A stretch of 64,000 bases of DNA, taken from assembly GCA_017854775.1 (NCBI GenBank), contig JAFMHC010000002.1:17099-81098 (forward strand), in the 5' to 3' direction. Below are positions 26,108 through 34,299 of this stretch, one piece after another. The notes under the pieces were generated by a model. The model had not been told where the DNA came from. It made no database searches and saw only the letters and a program-made list of their open reading frames with translations. Positions within the stretch are counted from its first letter, which is position 1. The number at the start of each line of letters is the position of its first letter. This DNA comes from Gammaproteobacteria bacterium (lineage in GTDB: Bacteria; Pseudomonadota; Gammaproteobacteria; Arenicellales; Arenicellaceae). The position numbers were made by a program, and so were the translations under genes.

Positions 26108-27022
26108 CTAGCTCGCGATAATCGCGCCACGATGTTGAATCACTTTTGAGGCCAGTGTGTGGCCATTTCGACAGGCACTGGTAACCGATGAACCAGATAA
26201 GCGGGCGCTCAGATAGCCGGCATTAAATGAATCTCCAGCCGCCGTTGTATCAATTGGAGTGGTAGGCACAGAGGCAACAAATTGTTGGCCAGACTTAGAG
26301 CTGGCGAGGCAACCCTCGCTGCCCATTTTGACAACGATCTCAGGCACTCCAAGCTGGCTAATCGCGTCAATAACGTCAGTTGCTGCTTGATAGCCAAATA
26401 AGCTCGACTCATCTTCAAACGTAGGTAGGGCAATACTAGTAATCTTATACATACGCTGGTAGGCCACTTTTGCCGCGTCTTCGCTCTGCCATAATGCCGG
26501 GCGATAGTTTCCATCGAAGATGATCGACCCTCCGCTGGCATGAAAGGCCTCCAAAAAAGCCAAGAGGCTTTGTCGTGCTGGCTCAGACAGAATCGCTAGG
26601 CTAATGCCGGAAAGATATATGTGCGAATAGCTAGTAAGCGAATCAAACACCGCCGAGGCCTGAGATTGCTGATCAAACATTTTGCTGGCCGGCGAATTTT
26701 TACGCCAATAGAAAAATGACCGCTCGCCATCTTCATCGACGTCAATCAAATACATGCCTGGCACCGAGTCAGGCATGAGAACCACGTTGTCACAGTTAAT
26801 GCCCTCGGCCTTCCATTGAGAAATCAGCCAATGGCTCATCGGGTCATCACCAAGCGCCGTGACATAACTCACATCGGTGCCGGCTCTAGAAAGGTAAATA
26901 GCTGTATTTAACGTATCACCGCCGTAACCCATTTCCATTGGCTTGGTATTTTTACTCGCGACGGCACCTAATTGCCGTAACTCCAGCATACACTCACCAA
27001 TTATTGCTACACGTACAGACAT
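26108..27022 (-). CDS. kdgK: 2-dehydro-3-deoxygluconokinase
   Basis: A 304-residue PfkB-family sugar kinase that phosphorylates 2-keto-3-deoxygluconate (KDG) to KDPG, the meeting point of both uronate branches encoded here. It starts RVAIIGECMLEL and has GYGGDTLNTAIYLSR (PfkB motif 1) near residue 33. The ATP/anion-hole motif TTPIDTTAAGDSFNAGY lies near residue 255 with the catalytic Asp. The adjacent kduD and kduI genes fix the substrate assignment. No eda aldolase is in the window. Confidence 0.92.
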   Translation of the reverse strand: MSVRVAIIGECMLELRQLGAVASKNTKPMEMGYGGDTLNTAIYLSRAGTDVSYVTALGDDPMSHWLISQWKAEGINCDNVVLMPDSVPGMYLIDVDEDGERSFFYWRKNSPASKMFDQQSQASAVFDSLTSYSHIYLSGISLAILSEPARQSLLAFLEAFHASGGSIIFDGNYRPALWQSEDAAKVAYQRMYKITSIALPTFEDESSLFGYQAATDVIDAISQLGVPEIVVKMGSEGCLASSKSGQQFVASVPTTPIDTTAAGDSFNAGYLSARLSGSSVTSACRNGHTLASKVIQHRGAIIAS

Positions 27023-27085
27023 GGGTTAACTCAGATAATAAAATAGTTAGGTTTCAAATTGACGCCGCAAAGATGGTGATATGCC

Positions 27086-27877
27086 TTATTCGTTAGCGGG
27101 CTTACCAATGGTCGCCAAGATACCGCCATCAACATAAACGACTTGCCCGGTGACAAAATTACTCGCCTCCGAACCTAAAAATACAGCCGCGCCCTTTAGG
27201 TCATCTGGATCGCCCCACTTGCCGGCCGGCGTGCGCTGAATAATGAATTCATTAAATGGGTTACCATCAACTCGAATTGGCTCAGTTTGACTAGTGGCAA
27301 AATAGCCCGGCCCAATACCATTAACCTGCACATTAGATTTAGCCCATTCGGTGGCCATACTGCGGGTCAGCATTTTCAGCCCGCCTTTAGCGGCGGCATA
27401 AGCGCCAACCGAATTACGGCCTAGCTCTGACATCATTGAACAGATGTTAATGACTTTGCCGCCGCCGCGCTTAATCATCGACGCGACCACTGGCTTAGTC
27501 ATCACAAACACGCCCGTCAAATCAGTGCGAATTACCTCTTCGAACTCCGACACCGGCATATCGAGCAGTGGTATTCGCTTAATTATCCCAGCATTATTTA
27601 CCAGAATATCAATCGGACCAATATCACGTTCAATCGAGTCAACAGCGCTTGCAACGGCCTCTTCATCAGTCACATCGAAACGATAACCATGCGCCGTAAT
27701 GCCGGCCTTTTGGTACTGCTCGACAGCGACAGCAATTTTTTCATCACTGGAACGACCATTAACCACGACCGTCGCCCCAGCCTCGCCCAAGCCCATGGCC
27801 ATCGACATACCCAAGCCATGTGTGGCCCCAGTTACCAAGGCAATTTTACCGGATAAATCAAACAACTTATTGGTCAC
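27086..27877 (-). CDS. kduD: 2-dehydro-3-deoxy-D-gluconate 5-dehydrogenase
   Basis: A 263-residue short-chain dehydrogenase that reduces 2,5-diketo-3-deoxygluconate to KDG with NAD(P)H. Visible motifs are TGATHGLGMSMAMG (cofactor binding), NNAGI, and the catalytic YAAAKGG (YxxxK) with upstream Ser. The length and the end YVDGGILATIGKP match KduD. It lies 2 nt from kduI, so the two are translationally linked. Confidence 0.93.
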   Translation of the reverse strand: MTNKLFDLSGKIALVTGATHGLGMSMAMGLGEAGATVVVNGRSSDEKIAVAVEQYQKAGITAHGYRFDVTDEEAVASAVDSIERDIGPIDILVNNAGIIKRIPLLDMPVSEFEEVIRTDLTGVFVMTKPVVASMIKRGGGKVINICSMMSELGRNSVGAYAAAKGGLKMLTRSMATEWAKSNVQVNGIGPGYFATSQTEPIRVDGNPFNEFIIQRTPAGKWGDPDDLKGAAVFLGSEASNFVTGQVVYVDGGILATIGKPANE

Positions 27878-27879
27878 GG

Positions 27880-28734
27880 CTAGTCTCCCGCTGAAGCAAA
27901 ATCGGCAGGGCTAATTTTATCCATATCGTCATAGTCTAGATTTTCGCCAGCCATGCCCCAGATAAACGTGTAGTTTGACGTACCGGCACCCGAATGAATC
28001 GACCAAGTTGGCGATATAACAGCCTGTTCATTGGCCACCCAAATGTGCTTTGTTTCCTGTCGTGGCCCCATGAAATGGCATACCGCCTGATCTTCAGGAA
28101 CTTCGAAATAAAAGTAGGTTTCCATGCGTCGGCCATGAGTATGCGCTGGCATTGTATTCCACACGCTGCCCGCTTTAAGCTCGGTCATACCCATCTGCAA
28201 TTGGCAGGTTTCTACCAAACCAGTAACTAATAGCTTATTGATTACACGATGATTGGATGTCTCCAATGACCCTAACTCGACCTTAATTGCGTCATCCAAG
28301 CCGACCTTTTTAACCGGATAGCGATGATGGGCTGTGGCCGAATTTAGATACAACTTGGCAAGGTTTGACGGGTCAACACTTTCAAATGAAACTGCTTTTG
28401 TGCCAGCACCAACATACAAGGCTTCTTTGTATGCCAACTCATAGGTGTCACCATCAACGTTAACCAAAGCAGGCCCACCAACATTAATAATGCCAAGTTC
28501 ACGTCGATCGAGAAAATGTTTTGCTTTCAGTGGGTTTACCGCGTCGAGCTCTAGAGGGCCGTCAGCAGGGCAAGCCCCACCAACGATAAAGCGATCAATT
28601 TGCGTGTAAACCAGGTTAATTTCACCTGCTACAAAAAGCCCGTCTACATGAAAATTTTCTCTAAGACGAGCCATGTTGTAGTGCTCATAGTCTGCGGGAT
28701 GCACAGCATACCGCTCCTGATAATTTGTCGTCAT
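27880..28734 (-). CDS. kduI: 5-dehydro-4-deoxy-D-glucuronate isomerase
   Basis: KduI converts 4-deoxy-5-ketouronate, formed from the unsaturated uronate that GH105 releases, to 2,5-diketo-3-deoxygluconate. From the ATG at 28734 the protein is 284 residues long, near the normal KduI length, beginning TNYQERYAVHPADYEHYNM. The ORF-track start at 28812 overlaps the upstream gene and is not family-like. Cupin metal-ligand residues are visible in MPAHTHGRRMETYFYFE, and the end has PTWSIHSGAGTSNYTFIWGMAGENLDYDDMD. It lies 4 nt after the GH105 gene. Confidence 0.94.
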   Translation of the reverse strand: MTTNYQERYAVHPADYEHYNMARLRENFHVDGLFVAGEINLVYTQIDRFIVGGACPADGPLELDAVNPLKAKHFLDRRELGIINVGGPALVNVDGDTYELAYKEALYVGAGTKAVSFESVDPSNLAKLYLNSATAHHRYPVKKVGLDDAIKVELGSLETSNHRVINKLLVTGLVETCQLQMGMTELKAGSVWNTMPAHTHGRRMETYFYFEVPEDQAVCHFMGPRQETKHIWVANEQAVISPTWSIHSGAGTSNYTFIWGMAGENLDYDDMDKISPADFASAGD

Positions 28735-28738
28735 AACC

Positions 28739-31159
28739 TTACTCTTTAATATTTGATAGTATTGAAATTTGCACGCCTGCCATGATTGCAGGAGCCAAGC
28801 CTTTAGGATCATTTGAAACTAGTCTTTCGCTCATGTAGTAGCGATAGCTGCCGTCACGGCCAAAACCCAAACCAGCCACTTCGCAAATATTATTTAGGTG
28901 ATATGAACCGTCTGTATGAATTGAGACAAACTCCTTAACCAAGCCGTTATAAGCTTTCAGAGCCGGTTCCTTATATTGCTCTGGTAAGTAGCCCTGAATG
29001 ATACCTTTAGCAAGAAAGTAAGTGAACATAGCGCTACCAGATGCTTCAAGGTAATTTCCCGGCGCGGTTGGCATATCCATAATTTGATACCACACTCCAG
29101 ACTCATCTTGAGTGCTTAGCAAGCTATTCGCCAACTCGGGAATAATATCTAATAGCGGTTGTCGCAAGTCTTGTCTATCTACCGGTATCACATCCAAGAT
29201 GTCCACCAACGCCATGGCATACCAACCTAAACCACGCGACCAAACATAGCGTGACCTTCCAGTTTCAGGATCAGCCCAAACTTGCTGCTTAGCTTCATCC
29301 CAAGCATGAAAATACAAGCCTGTATCGGGGTCACGCAAATGGGCACGAGCTATCACAAACTCATTCACCGCTTCTTTCAATTTATGCTCGTCGTCTTGCA
29401 TCAAACCGACTCCCGCTAAGAACGGCATCCCCATATACACGCCGTCTAACCACAACTGGTGGGGGTAACGTTTTTTGTGCCACAGCGCACCCTCTGAGGT
29501 TTTCGGGTGTTTCTCCAAAGACGACGCGAGAATATCAATCGCTGCTCGGTACTTTGCTTCACCGGTACGAGCGTATAATCGCTGAATCATCTTACCGCTA
29601 TTGATATCGTCAATATTGTACTTGGTGGGCACGTAACCCTTAATCACTTCAACCGGATCAAGATAACTGTCCATCACGCGTTTAGCGTATTGGCTTAAAT
29701 ACACTTCTTTATTGACCTGCGCCACATCATCAAGCGCCTGCATTAACAAACCGGTGGTATAGGTCCATTGGGTTGTACGATCGCGCACATTATCAAATTT
29801 TCCATGGATTAAACTATCACCACGACGTTCGGTTTCAGACTTAGCCAATTGTGCTGATATTTCAAGCGCGCTCAAAGTCTGCAAACTGCGGGAACTCTGT
29901 GACTGAATACGAAGGCGGGGAGCTAATGTACGGCGCTCGACTTCAGTCTCAAGGGCGGTAATAAATTGCTCGCGTGTTTGCACTCCATCTGTTTGACCAG
30001 ACCATAAGGCTCCAAAGGCATATTGCACATGGGTGCCACGAGGCTTAAGCACCACAACATAGCTATTTTGGTCTCGCGTTTGCTCAACAAAATCACGTTT
30101 TTTGAACATCAGCAGCATGCCTAAATTATCATCAAACAAGCTTTGCTTGCCAAAACTGGCTACATAACTCCAAGCTTCACCGGTAATATCGAGGTCACCG
30201 ATTAGCAATTCACTGCCTTCATGCGCAACCAATCCAATGGCGAGATTGTCGAGTGGCGCTGAAGTATTAAGATTTACATCGACCATCGGGCTTCCAGCAC
30301 GCATCGATAGATCTGCCTTCAGATCAACGGTCGATGAGCCTGTGTTCCATTGCTTATAGTCGATCGCCAATGCCGAATAAAGTGGGCCATTGACCGTCAC
30401 CGTTGCTGAGCGCTGCTCTACCTTTGAAACAAATTCGACCTTCTCACCATTCCAAAAGCCATAACCACCAGCGCCTAGACTTGATCCAACTTTCAATATA
30501 TCGGCACCCCAGTCGGCCATCTTGTGATAGCTGTCATAGCCGTCTTGGCCAACATTCTGCAGCACCATCTTTTCGGTTTTTTTACCAAAGATATCAAAGC
30601 CATTACGCCAATCAAGATAGATTCGGTAACCTATCTGGTCACTTTCAATACCGGGGCCTTCATAGCGAATGTACTCACTATGGTCGGTGTATTGAGGCGG
30701 AGGAGTAATTTCGCTAACGTTGTTAAACTCGCCGCCAAGGTATTTTTTGCCCTGCCACTTGCCACCTTGCTTGATTGACACCTCGGCCTGAGTTCTAGTG
30801 ACCAACGGTTGCTCAACAACGTTATTATCAATAACAAATTCTTGTGTCTCATTTGCTTGAAGCTGGGTAACAAACAACACCTTGTCATGCTTTTTGTCGC
30901 CATCCATGTCAACCATTTGTGTGGTCACTGGCTTGCCATTCAGCCAAACCTGCACGGCCTCACCGGCAACCGCACCTAATTCATTCATCGACACGCTAAT
31001 CACCGTATCAGGCCTTGCAAAGGTCGAAGGATTGGCTACGCTAATACGAGCAATTGCATCTACGGGTGCCGCATCATTCTGCCCAACAGTTTTGACTTCA
31101 CCGGCACTGCAAGCGCTCGCGCCTAGCAGGAAAAAAGTGTTAATAAAAAGTTTTTTCAT
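28739..31159 (-). CDS. DUF4861-GH105 unsaturated uronyl hydrolase, lipoprotein
   Basis: An 806-residue exported enzyme. The signal peptide ends in a Cys (LLGASACSAG) and suggests a lipoprotein. Residues ~35-400 resemble DUF4861 (RYEGPGIESDQIGYRIYLDWRNGFDIFGKK, ADWGADILKVG), a module often fused or adjacent to pectin enzymes. Residues ~440-800 are GH105: HGKFDNVRDRTTQWTYTTGLL, LWLDGVYMGMPFLAG (catalytic Asp), HAWDEAKQQVW and SRGLGWYAMALVDIL. It would cleave the terminal unsaturated galacturonyl unit from pectic oligomers. It is the second GH105 domain in the locus. Confidence 0.9.
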   Translation of the reverse strand: MKKLFINTFFLLGASACSAGEVKTVGQNDAAPVDAIARISVANPSTFARPDTVISVSMNELGAVAGEAVQVWLNGKPVTTQMVDMDGDKKHDKVLFVTQLQANETQEFVIDNNVVEQPLVTRTQAEVSIKQGGKWQGKKYLGGEFNNVSEITPPPQYTDHSEYIRYEGPGIESDQIGYRIYLDWRNGFDIFGKKTEKMVLQNVGQDGYDSYHKMADWGADILKVGSSLGAGGYGFWNGEKVEFVSKVEQRSATVTVNGPLYSALAIDYKQWNTGSSTVDLKADLSMRAGSPMVDVNLNTSAPLDNLAIGLVAHEGSELLIGDLDITGEAWSYVASFGKQSLFDDNLGMLLMFKKRDFVEQTRDQNSYVVVLKPRGTHVQYAFGALWSGQTDGVQTREQFITALETEVERRTLAPRLRIQSQSSRSLQTLSALEISAQLAKSETERRGDSLIHGKFDNVRDRTTQWTYTTGLLMQALDDVAQVNKEVYLSQYAKRVMDSYLDPVEVIKGYVPTKYNIDDINSGKMIQRLYARTGEAKYRAAIDILASSLEKHPKTSEGALWHKKRYPHQLWLDGVYMGMPFLAGVGLMQDDEHKLKEAVNEFVIARAHLRDPDTGLYFHAWDEAKQQVWADPETGRSRYVWSRGLGWYAMALVDILDVIPVDRQDLRQPLLDIIPELANSLLSTQDESGVWYQIMDMPTAPGNYLEASGSAMFTYFLAKGIIQGYLPEQYKEPALKAYNGLVKEFVSIHTDGSYHLNNICEVAGLGFGRDGSYRYYMSERLVSNDPKGLAPAIMAGVQISILSNIKE

Positions 31160-31178
31160 TGTTTAGATCCGTTAGAAA

Positions 31179-32474
31179 TTAGTCAATCAAACCAAATGCT
31201 CTTGGCAACCATTCGCTTAGCCCTGGCACGTAAGTTACCGCCAGTAGCGCTAGAAACATTGCAATGTACATCGGCATAAGAGGCTTAACGATAGATGCGA
31301 CACGAGTCTTACCGACCGCACAGGCGACAAACAAAACGCTGCCCACTGGCGGGGTGCATAAACCAATCGATAAATTAAGCACCATCATGATGCCGAAATG
31401 TAGCGGAGTCATGCCCAAGGCGACCGCCACTGGCAATAAAATAGGAGTGAAAATAAGCACCGCTGGCGTCATATCTAAGAACGCACCAACCATCAATAGA
31501 ATCAGGTTTATGATCAGCAACACAACAATCGGATTATCACTCAGAGCTAATAGCGTTTGAGCCGCCAATGTTGGAATGTTCTCGTACGCCAGAATCCAAG
31601 ACATCGCAGTCGAAGTTGCTATCAGCAACATCACGATAGCGGTAGTTTTTGCTGATTTAACCAGCACCTCATAAAGCTCGGATACCGCTATTTCTCGATA
31701 GATAAATACCGATAAACCCAAGGCGTATAAAACTGCTACGGCACCGGCTTCAGTAGCGGTAAAAATGCCGCCCAATATTCCGCCAATCACCAAAACGATT
31801 AAAAACAGACTTGGCAACGCGGCCATGGTACTTTTTATCACCGTGGCTATTCGAACCCGCTCACCGCGAGGAAAGTTGTATTTCTTAGCGTATACGGCAC
31901 TCACCAACATCAAACCAAAAGCGACCAACATACCAGGCAGATACCCGCCAACAAAAAGTGCCGATATTGAAATTCCTCCACTGGCAACTGCATACACAAT
32001 CAAGATATTACTCGGCGGTATCAACAGCCCTGTAGTTGACGAGGCAGCGGTCAGCGCGGCATTAAATTCCTTCGGATAACCGTCCTTTTCCATTACTGGC
32101 ATCATGAAGCTACCAATCGCCGATGTGGCGGCGACAGCAGAACCCGAAATGGCACCAAAAAGTGTGCACGAAATCACGTTAACAAAGGCTAAACCACCAG
32201 GCAACATACCCACTAGCGAGCGAGCAAAGTCGATTAATCGACGCGCGATTCCGCCCTGCCCCATTAACTGACCGGAGAGAATGAAAAAAGGGATCGCTAA
32301 TAATGAAAAACTATCGAGGCCGCCAGCCATTCGTTGTGCCACGGTGGTCAATGCAGGCAGTGCATCAACCGATAGCAACATAGTACACACGGTGGCGATG
32401 CCAATTGAAAAGGCAATCGGTACGCCGAGTATCAGCAATACAGCAAATACAAGGAGTAGAACTAAAATGGTCAT
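31179..32474 (-). CDS. dctM: TRAP transporter large permease
   Basis: A 431-residue multi-spanning inner-membrane protein (about 12 helices) of the DctM family, with AGGLDSFSLLAIPFFILSGQLMG, SGSAVAATSAIGSFMMP and GLCTPPVGSVLFVACAVGK. It forms the sodium-driven channel subunit of a TRAP transporter. It overlaps dctQ by 4 nt and is followed 19 bp later by the GH105 gene, so uptake of uronate or unsaturated uronate is the likely job. Confidence 0.94.
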   Translation of the reverse strand: MTILVLLLVFAVLLILGVPIAFSIGIATVCTMLLSVDALPALTTVAQRMAGGLDSFSLLAIPFFILSGQLMGQGGIARRLIDFARSLVGMLPGGLAFVNVISCTLFGAISGSAVAATSAIGSFMMPVMEKDGYPKEFNAALTAASSTTGLLIPPSNILIVYAVASGGISISALFVGGYLPGMLVAFGLMLVSAVYAKKYNFPRGERVRIATVIKSTMAALPSLFLIVLVIGGILGGIFTATEAGAVAVLYALGLSVFIYREIAVSELYEVLVKSAKTTAIVMLLIATSTAMSWILAYENIPTLAAQTLLALSDNPIVVLLIINLILLMVGAFLDMTPAVLIFTPILLPVAVALGMTPLHFGIMMVLNLSIGLCTPPVGSVLFVACAVGKTRVASIVKPLMPMYIAMFLALLAVTYVPGLSEWLPRAFGLID

Positions 32475-32941
32475 ACGACAACCTCACTGGAATCATTCAA
32501 CAGCGAGACAACACTGTAATAGACAATTAACACACCGCTGAGCGGAAGCACTGAATAGACGTAAGCCATCGGTAAGCCGAGTACGGCGGTGCTCTGTTTT
32601 AGCTCATAGGTAAGCTGCACCAAAGCGCCACCACCGATCACTAAAACAGCCAAGCCGAAGAGACCGCAACAGATATCACTAAAGATACGCAAGCGTAGCC
32701 TCCCAATATTACCAAATCTTTGTTCTAGAATATCCAGCCCTAGATGCGCTTTTTCACGATATGCATAGACGCCACCAAGCAAACCAACCCATATTAGCAA
32801 GGTAAGCGCCACCTCCTCTGTCCAAGCACTAGGGTCGCCAAGGATATAGCGCGAGAGCACTTGCCATGCGACTACCACCACCATCATCGCCATGCAAAGC
32901 GCAACTAAAAAACGGACACTCTTATCAAGAAATTTGGTCAT
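32471..32941 (-). CDS. dctQ: TRAP transporter small permease
   Basis: From ATG 32941, preceded by agGAG with good spacing, the protein is about 156 residues with four transmembrane helices and the DctQ pattern WQVLSRYILGDPSAWTEEVALTLLIWVGLLGG. It is the small membrane partner of DctM. The longer ORF-track start (32965) overlaps the dctP end and is less likely. Confidence 0.92.
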   Translation of the reverse strand: MTKFLDKSVRFLVALCMAMMVVVVAWQVLSRYILGDPSAWTEEVALTLLIWVGLLGGVYAYREKAHLGLDILEQRFGNIGRLRLRIFSDICCGLFGLAVLVIGGGALVQLTYELKQSTAVLGLPMAYVYSVLPLSGVLIVYYSVVSLLNDSSEVVV

Positions 32942-32951
32942 AGTAGTACTC

Positions 32952-33947
32952 CTATAGAGCGTCAATCGAATTAAGCACGTCGCCGATCGGGGTTCCCTGA
33001 TACGCGGCCTTCATTTCTTTCACAGATTCGATAAACGGGGCTTTGTCTGGCCGGATGATTTCTACTCCACTTGCTTCGATTGCCGCCAACGCGTCATCGC
33101 TGGCTTTCTGCCAAAGCTCACCTTGAAATTTAACGCTGTCGTCAGCCGCTTGCTGCAACCAAACTTGTTGCTCGCCATTAAGGCTATTCCATATGTGCAA
33201 ACTCATTAACAAGATGTCTGGTACAAAAGTGTGCTCATCCAGAGTGTAATATTTGCTAACCTCATATTGACGAGAGTCATACAAGCTGGGCGGATTATTT
33301 TCAGCGCCATCGACCACGCCTTGCTGTAAAGACGCATATAGCTCGCCCCATGAAATTGGGGTCGCTGCACCGCCCATGGCGGCAATCATATCGACTGAAG
33401 TTTGACTTTTTTGAACTCTGATCTTTAAGCCTTTTAAGTCTTCGGGAGTAGTGACTCGCTTTTCAGTAGTATAGAAACTTCGACTTCCGGCATCGTAGTA
33501 ACCCATGCCGCGTAGGCGTACTTTTTGCGGCGCCAATAAGAGCGAGCGACCTATTTCGGAGGTGAGTACTTTTTTGAAATGAGCTTCGCTCCTGAAAACG
33601 TATGGCAAGCTAAAGACTTTCATTTCAGGCACGAAACTTTCAAGCGGGCTAGACGAAACCTTGGTCATTGCAAGGCTGCCAATTTGCAGCAATTCAACTA
33701 ATTGCCGCTCCGAGCCTAGCTGACCACTTGGGTAGATTTCTATCGTAAGCTTACCGGCCGAATAAAGAGCCACTCTATCAGCCATATGAACCATCGCCTT
33801 ATGCACTGCAGACCCGGTATCAAGCGCGTGACCTAGCTTCAATATTGTAACGTCGTCTTTCGCTTTACACGACGCGACCAATATAAGCAGCGAAACCAGC
33901 AGCACCTTGTTAAAAAATTTAACCGAAAAAACCATTCTCCTCACCAC
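32952..33947 (-). CDS. dctP: TRAP transporter substrate-binding protein
   Basis: A DctP-family extracytoplasmic solute receptor of 331 residues. It has a signal peptide with lipobox-like LILVASCKAK, then ILKLGHALDTGSAVHKAMVHMAD, GKLTIEIYPSGQLGSERQ and EDLKGLKIRVQKSQ (including the Arg that usually binds the substrate carboxylate), and VDGAENNPPS. The lipobox suggests membrane tethering, which is less common for DctP. Start uncertain: GTG 33947 or ATG 33935, the latter with gaggag too close. It is the first gene of the long operon that runs to the esterase genes. The ligand is inferred to be a uronate. Confidence 0.92.
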   Translation of the reverse strand: MVRRMVFSVKFFNKVLLVSLLILVASCKAKDDVTILKLGHALDTGSAVHKAMVHMADRVALYSAGKLTIEIYPSGQLGSERQLVELLQIGSLAMTKVSSSPLESFVPEMKVFSLPYVFRSEAHFKKVLTSEIGRSLLLAPQKVRLRGMGYYDAGSRSFYTTEKRVTTPEDLKGLKIRVQKSQTSVDMIAAMGGAATPISWGELYASLQQGVVDGAENNPPSLYDSRQYEVSKYYTLDEHTFVPDILLMSLHIWNSLNGEQQVWLQQAADDSVKFQGELWQKASDDALAAIEASGVEIIRPDKAPFIESVKEMKAAYQGTPIGDVLNSIDAL

Positions 33948-34017
33948 GTCGGTATAACCGACTATTTTTACCGTCTGCTAATGCAGTTCTTATTTTTATT
34001 AGTATATATTATTTATT

Positions 34018-34033
34018 TTGCCACCGGTAGCAA
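34018..34033. promoter_or_regulatory. LacI-type operator in front of dctP operon
   Basis: TTGCCACCGGTAGCAA is a near-perfect 16-bp palindrome with the central CG typical of LacI-family sites. The identical 16-mer precedes the GH28 operon (38884). It lies about 70-85 bp upstream of the dctP start. Confidence 0.8.
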
Positions 34034-34236
34034 TTAACAATTCAATTTCTCCTTGAATTTTCATTAAAACCGTATCAGCCATGCCAAAAACTACCGCGTC
34101 AATGCAGTTCAGGCACCCATATTAATAGACATTATCAGAAAGACACCTAACTAAAGGTGTTATGAACTAAAGCACAGATTAGTACTGAAAAATCCACGCT
34201 TAGATTAGCTGGCAATCGGTCACGCACAAAACAAGA

Positions 34237-34268
34237 AATCCCCGACCAGCATCCGCTGGCCAGGGATT
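34237..34268 (-). terminator. Rho-independent terminator of the TonB-dependent receptor gene
   Basis: On the minus strand AATCCCTGGCCAGC-GGAT-GCTGGTCGGGGATT forms a long GC-rich stem, followed by TTCTTGTTTTG. It lies about 30 bp after the receptor stop codon. Confidence 0.8.
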
Positions 34269-34299
34269 GCAAAGCCGTTTTAAAGGCTAAGCTTGGGGG

